Shown here: one piece after another, positions 1-12,100 of the stretch | Layout: every line of letters begins with the position of its first letter | How positions within the stretch are numbered: the stretch's first letter is position 1 | From: Siphonodentalium dalli | Taxonomy: Eukaryota; Mollusca; Scaphopoda; Gadilida; Siphonodentaliidae | Direction: 5' to 3' | NCBI GenBank assembly: GCA_032622095.1 | Contig: CP136066.1 | Location: 107,343,319-107,407,318, forward strand | Length of the DNA: 64,000 nucleotides | Position numbers and translations under genes: made by a program | Notes under the pieces: generated by a model | The model's database searches: none | Told to the model about the DNA's origin: nothing | The model's input: the letters and a program-made list of their open reading frames with translations, nothing else

Positions 1-112
1 AGGGTTCAATAACCCGAGGGTTAGTCAAAAGTGGTATACCAGACCATCATCTGACATGTAGTGACGTGACAAAAAAAATGAAGTGGATTATAATTATTTT
101 CACTTTCTACAG

Positions 113-188
113 CTCAAACATGGTTGAAGTTGAACAGAAACGTACTGCCAACGATGATGCAGAAGCAGTAAATAAACTGGTAAAATGA
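113..188 (+). CDS. Possible last coding exon of an unidentified upstream gene
   Basis: A pyrimidine-rich acceptor (tttctacag) precedes an open segment reading SNMVEVEQKRTANDDAEAVN then KLVK and a TGA at 186-188. An AATAAA lies at 249-254, about 60 bp after the stop, as expected for a terminal exon. Alternatively the segment could end at 179 (CTG|gtaaaa) and be a 5' exon; joined to the CHTOP acceptor at 3086 it would run into TGA, so it is not a CHTOP coding exon but could be leader with an upstream ORF. I do not recognise the peptide. Confidence 0.3.
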
Positions 189-248
189 TTCGGACGATGT
201 CATATTCCAATCATATCACATATGAACTATGAAAAATTCCATGTGAAC

Positions 249-254
249 AATAAA
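249..254 (+). terminator. Candidate polyadenylation signal AATAAA
   Basis: AATAAA lies 60 bp beyond the TGA of the putative terminal exon at 113-188. In AT-rich DNA this hexamer is common, so it supports the exon call only weakly. Confidence 0.25.
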
Positions 255-676
255 TTTATACAGTTCCGAGCTGAATTTCCACGTGTTGCTCTTCGAGTGT
301 TTGTTTACGTCGATGATAGAAATATCGTCACTTCGAAACTTAGGTTTCTACTTTTAGCACGATTTCCAAACATTTGCCTGTATGAACAAACATTATTTAC
401 ACACACCATCAGAATCTTCAAAATATCCCGTTCCAAGTGCCATGCTTGTTCGGTCAGAATAAACACGAATCGCACCAAAGTGAATCAAAATAATGAGGTC
501 AATTGGTATCGTTACGTCACAATTATTTAAATTATGTGTCCATCTGCGTAACTGCACGCGCAATTGTACGTTGGTGTTCAAAGTGGGAGAATCAGCTGAT
601 CTGGGATTATTTTGTCACATCTTATCTTTAGAATTAATAGCATTTTTTAGTGGTTGAAAGTGTGTAATAAACAGAA
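255..676. other. Upstream flank, no gene recognised
   Basis: Short ORFs here have no recognisable domain. A block near 498-525 (caattggtatcgttacgtca) resembles the inverted-repeat arm that starts at 677, suggesting an older relic of the same repeat. The CHTOP promoter and 5' noncoding exon must lie somewhere between here and 3085 or further left; I could not place them. Confidence 0.4.
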
Positions 677-1392
677 TAATCAATTGGTTTCGATGATTAC
701 GTGACATAATTCACTCGGGTAGCCGGTCCTATTGGTAAAACCCTCGCTCACTCGGGTTTTACCAGGCCCAGCTCCCAGACCTGTTTAATCGTGCGGGAGA
801 CTACCGGTTTGAGGCCTCATCTCCCGCGCTCCCGGATTAAGCTTGTAATCTCACGGTTTCAATCAAATAAAAAAAAAAAAAAATTTAATGTCAATATTCT
901 CAGAACGTGGTGTTTTAATTCGGCGAAACGCTGCCGAAATGACAGTGACGAAGTTGTTGATAGTCCATCGAAATGATGCCGATATGACTCCAAGTATAGG
1001 GATTTGTAGGCCGAAGAATTTTCTTGGTTTTAAATGTTATAATGCTAGACATTGATATCACTAATGAAACAGATTATCAACAAAAAATATTCAATTATTT
1101 TTATTTGAATAAATACATTCAAATGTGATCAGAAATATGCATTTACACTAATTCATCCTTTGAAAAGTGAAGATTAATTACATTTAACTACTTTAAAATC
1201 ATTACCCACCATTTTTCGAAGGAAGAAATAGTGAAAATGTTACTTTTTAGCTGCAATTTGTAATCTCCCTGACAAGACCCAAATCTCCCTGACTGAAGGG
1301 GCAGAATCTCACTGACAGATTTTTAGGCATTAAACAGGTCTGCCGGCTCCCCTCGTGAATTATATCACGTAATCATCGAAACCAATTGATTA
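677..1392. mobile_element. Non-autonomous DNA element with ~47-bp terminal inverted repeats
   Basis: The left arm (about 677-726, taatcaattggtttcgatg onward) is repeated in inverse orientation at about 1343-1392 with few mismatches. A second, inner inverted pair (gacctgtttaat near 779 and attaaacaggtc near 1330) suggests another element nested inside. There is no transposase ORF. No target duplication is obvious, so the superfamily is unknown. Confidence 0.6.
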
Positions 1393-1639
1393 CTCTCTAT
1401 ATAATCACTTGAGAAATCAAGCTAATTCACACAAAAAAACATGTTATACCATGAAATATTCCTGATCATTCTTCAGTGGCTACTCTTGGGATCCAAATAA
1501 GCATACCCGTATGCTTATTAATTTTTGGAAAAGTTGCGCCCTGTATATGGTTTAAAAGCAGGATTGTCAAGAAATTTATACTATAGGCCCATCAGAATTG
1601 CTGGAGCCTTTAATCAGACCAGGAAAAGATAGTACAAAC

Positions 1640-2425
1640 CAGGGGTGCCGCGATTAATCGTATAATCGATGAACCGTTGATAAAGCCGATAATCGATTAC
1701 CATTTCCGTAGTCGACTAATCTCTGTTATTTATTTCGGACGATGTGCTGGGTATTATTGAAGACCGTGTTTGTTTTACAGTTTAATCTACATGTACAACC
1801 GAAGGTTTAACAACATTTTATCGTGCATCGGAGAGAGTCTGACAACATGAGTATACCGGTACTTAGATGTTACTAGTACAGTCGATCACTTATCGTGTGG
1901 TGACTAACAAATGAAACTCACTATTACTATCAGAATCACTTAACTTGTTTTGAGTCCTGAAATTTCTGGGTGGGGGGGGGGGGTATGTTTGTGATTGTTA
2001 CCCACTCTGGAAGTTTGCTGAAACTTATATAGTTTCTGCGACGTTAGATTCCGTTTTAGGAACCGCCGGCGGTGCGTCATGCATTCCTATTCTTATATTG
2101 TTTGTATGTTTGGCTATTCATAACACTGAAATTAATGGTAATATGTTCGTTCTAATGAACTCACAATTATCATAACCTTGACGTCGCCGAGAAATGTGCT
2201 GGTATTGAATACATTGTGCTCATTAGTCATTACCGGTGGTTTATGGTGCACATAATTATTAACGTAAAAAATACATCAGCAGAGTTTTTTAACCAACGCC
2301 CATCCAATAGGCCATATTACGGAATACGGTACTTCCACTGTTGATATTAGGTACGATTAATCGATTATAATCGATTATTGACGACCGATTATCGATTATC
2401 AAAATAAATAATCGTGGCACCTCTA
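1640..2425. mobile_element. Non-autonomous hAT element, 8-bp target duplication
   Basis: The left end CAGGGGTGCCGCGATTA and the right end (reverse complement TAGAGGTGCCACGATTA) form terminal inverted repeats. They are flanked on both sides by gtacaaac (1632-1639 and 2426-2433), the 8-bp duplication typical of hAT. Both subterminal regions are rich in the palindrome AATCGATT. No transposase is present. A G12 run lies near 1970. Confidence 0.85.
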
Positions 2426-3085
2426 GTACAAACATGTTGCTGGAAGTCTGTTTGGTATTAAACTCCTATGACAACACACAGTGTACAATATGAGAAATAT
2501 ATATGAATAACCTTATAGCATTTCAGATAGACTTGATTCCATGTTGTAAATTACCACCATGTACTCTTATTCCGCCCCATACTCTTATTGGATTTAGCAG
2601 AATTGTCCACCCTGTACTCTTATTCTGCACCGTATACTTATTTGGACCCCAAGAGTAACATCTGGACCTCATCTACATAATTATTAATCAGAATCAGTCA
2701 GAACAGTGTGTTAATTCAGATCGTAATTGCAATGTAACCAGGCTGAATCAACCACATGGCTTTTAGCGATGTCCTCTTCAATATCTTTCAGAATGAGGCA
2801 AAAATAATTGTCAATGTGTGTAGCCCTGAAAAGTATTATCATGATCAGCGTTCGCAGGCATATAAAATAAAATTATTGTTTATTACTCCCTGTTGGTTTT
2901 ATTTAGTGGCAGATACACATACATGTTATAGACATTAATCTGTGGATCGGGTTGGAGAATAATCAGAATATGTCAGGAGGGGAACTTTGGGTGGGTGGGG
3001 GGGGGGGAGGACCCTAGTGGAAACCCTGATTTAGTATAGAAAGGGTTAAGTAATAAATTGTTAAATTAAATATTCTCTTTTGCAG
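2426..3085. other. Region before the first CHTOP coding exon
   Basis: No gene is recognised. Around 2530-2660 there is a loose repeat of 'tactcttatt' phrases. At about 3008-3029 is CTAGTGGAAACCCTG, the reverse complement of the terminus of the hAT element at 59186, so a hAT fragment ends here. The splice acceptor for coding exon 1 is ttttgcag at 3078-3085. Confidence 0.4.
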
Positions 3086-3098
3086 ATACCCTTCAGTC

Positions 3099-3166
3099 AT
3101 GGGTGACCGGCATGTGCCTACAAAAATTGTGCTCAAAAGCACAACAAGAATGTCTCTAAATGATAG
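3099..3166 (+). CDS. CHTOP: CHTOP coding exon 1
   Basis: The exon opens at 3086 after ttttgcag, carries 13 nt of leader, then the ATG. It encodes [20 protein letters not shown] then ND, and ends in AG of a split Arg codon before gtgagg. The KSTT-MSLN block is the CHTOP family N-terminus. Confidence 0.95.
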
Positions 3167-6100
3167 GTGAGGAAGAATGACATGGACAACAAAAAACATG
3201 TCCAAGCATACCACACAAGAAGTTCCACACACCAGCTATGCTTTTATATCAGAATGGGGTTCTATGTTTCACAACTCTTTCAGTCATGAATTCAGTTTGA
3301 TAAACCGCATTATCCAGTTGCATTTTCAGTGGTGCAAACCTGGTGCTTTCATTAGTATGACTGCCTATCTCAAAGAGTGGCACCATACAGAATATCAGTA
3401 CCCAACGAGCATTGATCTATCCAAATGCTCTAATGAAATGAAAGCTTGTTAACTGCTTCTGAACGAGTTGAATACATTACCAAAGAAGATAACATGTGAA
3501 ACATCTGTTATCTTAATGAGTCTTGGCTGCTTTTGTAAATTTTCAATTTAGAGATGGTACTGTATATAACATTATGTCCCATAGTGGACATATTGCATCA
3601 CCAAAAAAAAAGCCAGATAATCTGAGCTGATTGATACATTACACTTATTTGTGAAGTGCTGCTGTTGTGTGACAAATGCCCAAGAGAGTCGAGGCTTCAT
3701 TGATAATTTTTGCTTTGCAGTTTAATTCTCAAGCGTTCAGTTAAGTTTCTCAATGCAATGTCCTGCAAACTTATGTTTGAAGCATATATCTTACCCATAT
3801 GCTCATAGAATTGATGCTGTTGATTTCTGACTTGTCTAAAAGGCACTGAGCATGTTTGATGCTCATTCTAGAGTCTGTGATGATCTCACAATATTTGTAG
3901 CATACTTTATGCAAGATTTCCGGGCATTTCGATGTCTTCTATCACTAGGCAACAAGCATATTGATGCTTTTAGATTTCAATAGGTTTCTTGTCCATTATT
4001 TCTTCAAAAATGACCTTCCAAATCACATTGCTCTCTTAGCTTGCTGGCATTGTATTTTCTCTTTCAAGTCATGTTCTATATCTTCATTAATTCATCTTGG
4101 TGTTGTGAAAGTTGATGGTTAATGTACATGCATGATACTTATCTTTTTTTGATACCGGGATATGTATCTTGCTGATAAGAGTAAAATTTTAGTATTTTCA
4201 CTGTTATTTTCAAGGTGTTTTATCAAATTGTCTACATTTTAAAAATATCTCTACAAAAACTACATTTAACGGACATGGCTCGGTCGCCCCTCCAAATTAT
4301 GTATACTAGTACATAGTATGGTAAGAAGTATCTCAAAACATACATACGCGGAAGATTTCCGAAAAAAATTGTCTATACAGTGCGTGAAGTTTTTCAATTG
4401 TTTCATGTTAAGATAACGTAATATACCTTTTTCTGGAAGTCATGCGTCATCCCATTTTCGATTCCAGAATTGCAATGAATACAAATGTGGCAATATTTGA
4501 TCAGGACCGGATCATCTTGTTCGAAATTTTTTATTTTATGACTTCAATGCATCTTTCTGGGTCATATAATGCTCATACAAATGTAGTTCAGGTATTTATC
4601 AACCTAAAGGGTCCAATAATTCGTTTTAATTTATGTGCATTTTTTGTTAATGTGTGTTATAATCAATTGCACTTATACATTTGGGACATTATATTAATCA
4701 AAATAACTCATATACAAATCATTATAAATCAGCTGATTTATTGAAGTTATGTCTACATAAAATAACACTTCCTGAAACGACATATATGTCGTTCTACTCC
4801 TCAACCGATAGACGACATATATGTCATTCTACTCGCCAAAGAGTTAAAGTCCTGTGCAACATTAATTTTGGTTGATCCTCATTGAAGTAGTACTCAAACT
4901 CTCAAATAAATTGGATCAAATAATTGTAAAATACTCATAATAAGCCATGAAGACAATAGGCAATAGCCAGAAAACATACATTATAACATTTTTCAAGGAC
5001 TGGTAAAAATTAATTTGTTAGAGCCCTGTGAATAACAAGTTTTTACTCTAATCAAATTTCGAATTGAATACCCATTTTGAAATTTGAGTAAAATATATCA
5101 TAGTTTTAGAACCTGCAATATTGAAACTTTACTACCGGTGTACCACAATATCTCCCCCTTGGGTATCTTTAGATGAAGGTTGGCCAGCAGAATTTAAGAA
5201 AATAAACATGCTTTCATCTGCTATTTAGAACTCGGAGCAGTTGCATGGACATTTGCCTCACTTTCATGTTGACAATTTAAGTTTTTGAAATTACTATTCG
5301 GTGTTAAAAGTTGAATCGAATAAAAAAACGAATGTTGAATATTTGCAAGTTCCTACAATTGAGTTATCAGATCATTGTTTTCATGATATAGATATATAGT
5401 AAGACTAAAATCTATTTGTGTGGCCAGCTCTCTTTTCATAGTTTTCTCTCGGGGAATTTATTTTCTTCTCTTTTGATAGATATTGAGGGAAGTGATAATA
5501 TTCTTTTCCCAATTAACCCACTCTCAGATCTCATTCCTTATTATTCTACCAAAATTCTCTTGTCAAAGTCAGAAATGTTGAGCAGGGCATAAGTCAACAA
5601 CTCCGCAGCACTGAAAATAAATATGTTGTATCTATGCAACATTGAAGTAATGATTATAAATTTTTGGTGAAGATTCTCAACTATTCGGGCACCAAGTGTA
5701 CAGCAAATCAGAAACCAGAATGTCGTGGACAGAATGTCATCTGCTAAAAACCTGCGACTGGCTCAACAAATGGAAAATCGTCCATCTGTCATGGCTGCTC
5801 TCAAACTCAAACAGGTAAATATTTGCATTAACTTATTCACTCTTTTTAGCAGTGCGGGGCAGTATTGGGCTATGAATAAGATCATACTAAAAAGCTCACC
5901 ATGGAATACCTCATTACTATTATTTCTAGAAATATTCTGCATGAAATGGTTTGTGGGTCACCAAAGAATCTACTCTTGTGTTAAGAAGAACTGGACTTCC
6001 GGTTTTGGTGGGAGTCTTATTACAAGTAGAATCTCTTTGGCTATTATTCATTCAGGTATGTAAACAGATTAGGCCCAAAAAAAAAGATCTGTTGTCTGTT

Positions 6101-9100
6101 TTGACACACATTCAACTATGACAGGCAAGTAAAATGGGGGAATTAAAGCACTAATTAGCAACCCACTGTTGGGAACCTTAGATGAGGGTGCTAGGTTACA
6201 ATAAACCGTATAAGCCTTTATCTTGTTACATACTAATATTTGCAATTAAAGGCATGCTATATGGTATAGCCTGGCGGTTTTGAAATTTCAATCTCGGTAC
6301 AGGATCATTAAATTTTGTCGATTTACCTTGGTAATGGTACTGTACTCTGTATTGGCTCTTAATTATAAGATTTAAGCAGGTAATCCCAAGTATTTTACGA
6401 ACAGTATATGACTGCAGCTAAATTCAATTATTGGGCATGTAGCAGAAATCAAGCAAGTTTGACACACACTCATGTAGTTAATCAGCCCTCTTAATTCAGA
6501 TTGTTTGGCTTCGGCAATCTGCTACAGCAACAGTATGCCGTGGCCCAGTTTGCTTCAGCAAAATGCTTCGGCAATGCTGATTGCCGTAGCCAATTATGAA
6601 GGCTGGTTAATATACAACCTTTGTTTCGCAGAGTTACGTGACTTAACGTAATTATACCCCCCTTTTAAAAAAAGGGTTGTATACTGCTTTGCACCTGTCT
6701 GTCTGTCCGATGTCTATTCATGTCATACTTGAACAGTAGTGCCCAGATCTCAATGGAGTATATTAGTCATGTAGATTATAGGTATGCCCACACCAGGTGG
6801 TATGCCACACGGGGGGTATGCAACGGACGACAGTCCATCTCTTGTTTACATTTCAATTCACTCGCTGATTGGTTGACTGCAACTGTGTATGAGACATACC
6901 CTGATAGATCCAACTGTATGGTACATGTACAGCCCTCATAATTGGCTACGGCAATCGGCAATGCCGAAGCCATTTGCTGACGCAAGCTGGGCCACGATAA
7001 AGGGTTGCCGTAGCAGATTGCCGAAGCCAAACAATCTGAATTAAAAGGGCTGCATGTATGTACATGGGCCCTTGCATCCATCACTTGAGTTGAATCCAAC
7101 ACCTCCCCCCAATTATTGTATTCTAATGATGCTAAATCATGTTTAGAATACTATGTACTTGTGGTCTTGTACCGGTATATATATTGAGAAGTCACATGAT
7201 TCATTTTCGGCTGGAAAATCACCCGAATTATCATTAAACTAACAGAAGAGCGCATGTACATGTGTACTCAGTGCTGTTTTGCGTAATGTCTGTCATCACC
7301 GTTAATTTTAATTAGTACTTTATCTTGCTGACTTCAATAATTTGCTTCAACTAGCGTTTAACGCTCAAAGGTGGTTATTTTTTGGAAGTATTATATAGAT
7401 AATGTCTTTGAAGACAGTTTTATTGCCGATAGTTCAAATATATCACCGAGAAATTAACATTCCTGCTGAAAACGTCGAAAACCTATTCGTGTTGACATCT
7501 AGTATTACTTAGACATTTCAACTATCTGCATTCCTCATCGCTCCATTGACCTTAACAAATGAAATTATCCCCTCCAAGTTGAGCTACAGAGTCATTGACT
7601 TTCATTTTTGGTTTCCAGCTGATAACTTCAGTTAATGTTAATTGAATTGAATGAAATTTTTTAATAAACTTTGAAACCATAAGTTCGCTTTGAAATTTGG
7701 TTTCCTGAGGGTAACTGCAGTTGGGGTTGGTTGATCGCCATCAAACATGGTATTCGGTTGATTTGGCTCAAAATAGAGGCTATGCATGAATCTGGTAATT
7801 TCTCAATGGTTCTCACCAGACTTAAGTGGCCTTTTTAGCTCACTTGAGACTATGTCTCCGGTGGAGCTATAGTCATCACTCCTCATCCCTCCATCTGTCC
7901 GTCCATCAATAATTCTTTAAACTTTTTCTCCTGAACCTTAAGACTGAATCGGTTCAGTGTCCTTGTGTGAAAGGGATTCAAATGGGGTCACTTGGTCAAA
8001 TAGAGCCAGAGCCAGACATAACTTTTTCCCTCCATAGTAATTATTAAAGGTCTTCTCCAGAACCGCACAACTGAATGGGGTCATATTTGGTGTAGAAGGT
8101 CCCTTGCTGACTGGATTCAGATTTATTTGAATGGGTCAAATAGGGAAGGAGCCAGGTACATAATTGTTCACTGATAGATGGGATTCAAATATGTTTAAAT
8201 AGGATCGGCCAGTGTCAAAAAACGAGCATGTTAGATTGGAAATTTTCCAACAGCTGGAAAAGCTTGAGGTATCAGTTGTAAAATTCAGGAGTTTGGTCTG
8301 GTTAGGAGGGGATGGACTATGAGCTATGGGGGGTGTCTGTGTCCGGGTCAGGGGTGTTCAGTTAGAACTTTCAAGGGGTGGATAACGGAGACCTAACTAC
8401 TTACCTATTTAGAACTACTTGTTTTAAAATGATTTTGACAAGTTCTCACTGTTGTGGTTTTCAGTATCAGTTTTTATAATAGTCAGATGAGTGACTCTGG
8501 ACAGTCAACTCAATTTGGAACCTTTTTTTTTTTTTTAAATATGAAATTAAAGCATATTTCCAATGTGTGTCTATTTATTGGAGTTATGGTAGAATAATTA
8601 TTTAATTAATTCCCCCCTCTATCTACTTTTTCTCTCCCTGGGTTCTCTAAACCAGGCTATAATACTGATGTGAACTAAGGGCCTTTAATCAGCACATACA
8701 ACTTCAATCGGTCTGGGTTATATGATGGAGTATGTCTATAATGGAAATTTTAATATGTTGACATCAATTTACTAAAATGTAAGTGCTACATTGTTAATAT
8801 GTACATGCTACATAATTATCGTTAATAAATTGTCCGGTCTATTCATTGTCCTTTATGCTTCTCTCTAAACATTTTCAGAAAAGTCTCAAGGCAAGGCTTG
8901 GAAGACCAAACACAGGTGGCAATGTGAAGTCCCGTCTCAATCTGACTGCTGTTCGTGGGGGACGTGGCAGAGGTCGCAGTCCATCCAGAGGTAGAGGTGG
9001 ATTCTCTCGGGGACCAAGGGGCATGAGAACACGAGGTAGAGGCCGAGGTGGGCAGTCTGGTGGAGGTGATGCTGACTTATCGACAAATAGAAGAGGTATT

Positions 9101-12100
9101 ATATGTGTTTTAGCCGCTTAACTCTTTCATCCCTGAATATACAGATATAGATGTCCCAGAACCCTGGATTATCAGCTTGCCTAAGTAAAATTATGTGTCC
9201 CTGATATTTTGCTGCAACACTACCTTTAGAGTGATGTCGGGTATGGCAAATTGCGTTTTATTATCGTTAGCAAGTGACCTTCAATTTATGTTATATACCA
9301 GTTGTGGTTTCACATCTAAATGATATATCAGGTGTGTGCAGGTGAGAACCGAGAAGGGACATTGAACCCCAATATATGCTATAGTGGCACGTATCACCTG
9401 TATCTGGGATATCCACTTCGCATATCAATGTTTTCCACAAATACATATACACTGGGCCACAATTAAAAATATTTGTGTTTGTCCACTCCCGACCCTAGAT
9501 TTTGGAAGTGGGTAGGTAGGTAGGTAAATATATATATTTTTTTTTATTAGACCTGATATTTATACCATGTTATAATTTTCCCATATAATAAAACATATCA
9601 CAAATATCATGATTCGGCATGCTTTATTTGACTAGTTATGTTGCTGAAACTTGTCATTAGGACTTTATCTTGGACTCCTCTTTGGGATCTCCTTGTGAAT
9701 TTCTGCACATTTCTTGCACACTGGCAGCACCACCTTGTATCTCTTTAATATGTCAGGGTCCCTTGTGCAGTTAGGCCCATAACAGTGGCAGCAGATGTCC
9801 AGACTCTCGCGAAGAATAAAACGCAAATTCAACATGAGCTTCACAAGATTGTTTTCAATTGACATGTATATCAAGGGTCGGGGCACAGATGGCAGGATCG
9901 ATGCATGTATCCCGGATTTTTAGTCAGAAGATAGGGGCAGTTACATTTAGGCGTGTGGGGTGGCCTGACAGTGTCTCTCAGATTTTATTCATTGAACACA
10001 TGGTCTTACAACTTATATCAAGAGTGGTGTCATCTGAGTCGTCTCCAGTCAACAGCGTTGGAGCATGCCTGCTGCAGCCGTGAAACCTTCAAAATATTCT
10101 CAATTCAAGCTATATACAAGCCGGAATTGAACAAGAACGGGGTAGGCGTCGCGGTGGGATTGGTTGGAACAGGGTGGGGGAGGAATATAAAGTGGACACC
10201 CCATTGCATATTTGTGACATATTCTCAAAGAAAGGATGTGAGTAATAAATAGCACAATTTAACTCAATAATTTTTTTAATCATTTTTAATTTATTAATTT
10301 TAATAATAATATATTTATCATTAAGATTCATGTTTTCCTTTGGAAGAAACTTGGGCAGAACCTTTTCTTTTGATGTTCCCAAAAGCATATCGATAGCATT
10401 AGTGCGCTGATCCTTCCTGTTTTGTGCTGTTTCACATTCAGGCACTCTCTAGTAATGTCAGTGTAAATTTCACAAATTTGAGTGTTTTTTCTAAGTCCAA
10501 AGCAATCTGAATGGGTTCTTTAAGCCCACCGCACACGTCGCAACAATGTTGTACAACATTGTTGTAGCGTGTGCGGTGGTCTGTTTTTTGTTGTACGCAA
10601 CAGAAATTTGTTGTGCAACAATGTTGTGAGAGATCAAATTATTTTGATTTTGTTGCTTGTTGTAGCCAATGGATGGACAGCGTTCTATTTTTAGTCTATG
10701 ACGTACAGCGTAAAATCTCAAGGTGAAGAGAAACATGGCGGCTCCCACCTCAAAATTTATTACAGTTGATATTTTGAACTAACATTGAAAACTGAAGCAT
10801 GCTTTCATACAAAATAGGCGCAGACATTGAGAAACGATATAGTTTGACCGAGCGGAGTGGTTCCTGGGTTCGAAATGTGATTTGATTTTATTCACCAGCA
10901 CATGGAATTCTGTAATTTCTGAGAGTGAGAATGATTCTCCTGTTCTGTGTTCACACTCACAGGTCCAGACTTCAGTTCAGTTCTCCAGTAGGGCCTACTG
11001 CACTGACTACTGCATAATATAGGTCTTGGTGAATACATTTTCTATCCAATGGTGTTACACTTCCCATGTCTTGCCAATAGTAATTTGTACAAACTACACT
11101 GTCTACAGCTTGTACAGGTCTGAAAATTAAAATTGATTGAATTTGAACCACCGGCACCGATTTATCTATAATAATAGCCAAACTTGACTATAAATTATTT
11201 GCCGGTTCCTATTTACATGTAGAAATGATGGATGTTTTCCGTGAAAATTTATAGTTAAATTATACCAATTGAGAAATAAGTTCAAATAACATTAACAAAT
11301 ATTTTAGAGAGCGAAACATTTGTTATGCAACCGTTATGGCTGTGGAAAATCAATCAGTTGATTATTGCCCGATCGGGCTATTGTCGATCAATATGCCCTA
11401 TCTGGCTGTCTCTAACTCATGCGAGTCATGTCCATATTGGACCTACCATGCCCGGTTCCATGGTTTTGGAACTATGGGTCCGGGGTTCTGTAGTGGTATT
11501 CTCTGTGTGGAAGTCATGAATTATTCATGACTTCCACATGTGGAAATGCTGCTCGAGAACGTTGACCTGAGCCCTATAGAGCCACACAACCGGAGTTGGA
11601 TGAATCTCTGAAACCATGGGTCAGAGCTGGATGAATCCAATATCGCCACAACTCAGTGATCCCGCTTATTGTTGATTCACCCAGACCTGTACAATTCTCA
11701 AGATGTGGGTGTGTCATTCCCTTGGATAGGAAGTTAATTCACCAAGACATAGAAGTGAAAATAACAATATATTCAACACAGAAGTTGGCTATCGCTCAAG
11801 CAGCTGGTAAATACAATCACATCATATTTTGAACCTAATAACATGTTCCGCTCGGTCATGTATCATTGGTTAAAGCCTGCGCCGATTTAAAAAAAAAGTT
11901 AATATGAACAAAGGTTCAAAATCAAGGTCCATGACTTACACGCTCCTTCCAAAATTCCCATTAATAATAAAAGGACATGAGATTTATTTATAAACACTTG
12001 TAAGAGTAACTCTGTCCAAATTAAACAAAAAACAAGGTCCATGTTTGGCGTATATTATGCCCTCACCCAGGGAAGGATCCAGGGCTCTTTTGATACCTGT

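Larger units (their letters stand above)
5815..8878 (+). other. CHTOP: CHTOP intron 2, repeat-rich
   Basis: GT-AG intron of about 3.1 kb. It holds the long-inverted-repeat element at 6483-7052 and tandem-core-type repeat sequence at about 7480-8240. It ends in the acceptor cattttcag. Confidence 0.85.

Noticed and set aside
5815-6063. ORF continuing past CHTOP exon 2
   Set aside because: It is intronic read-through after CAG|gtaaat; exon 3 continues the family sequence exactly in phase.
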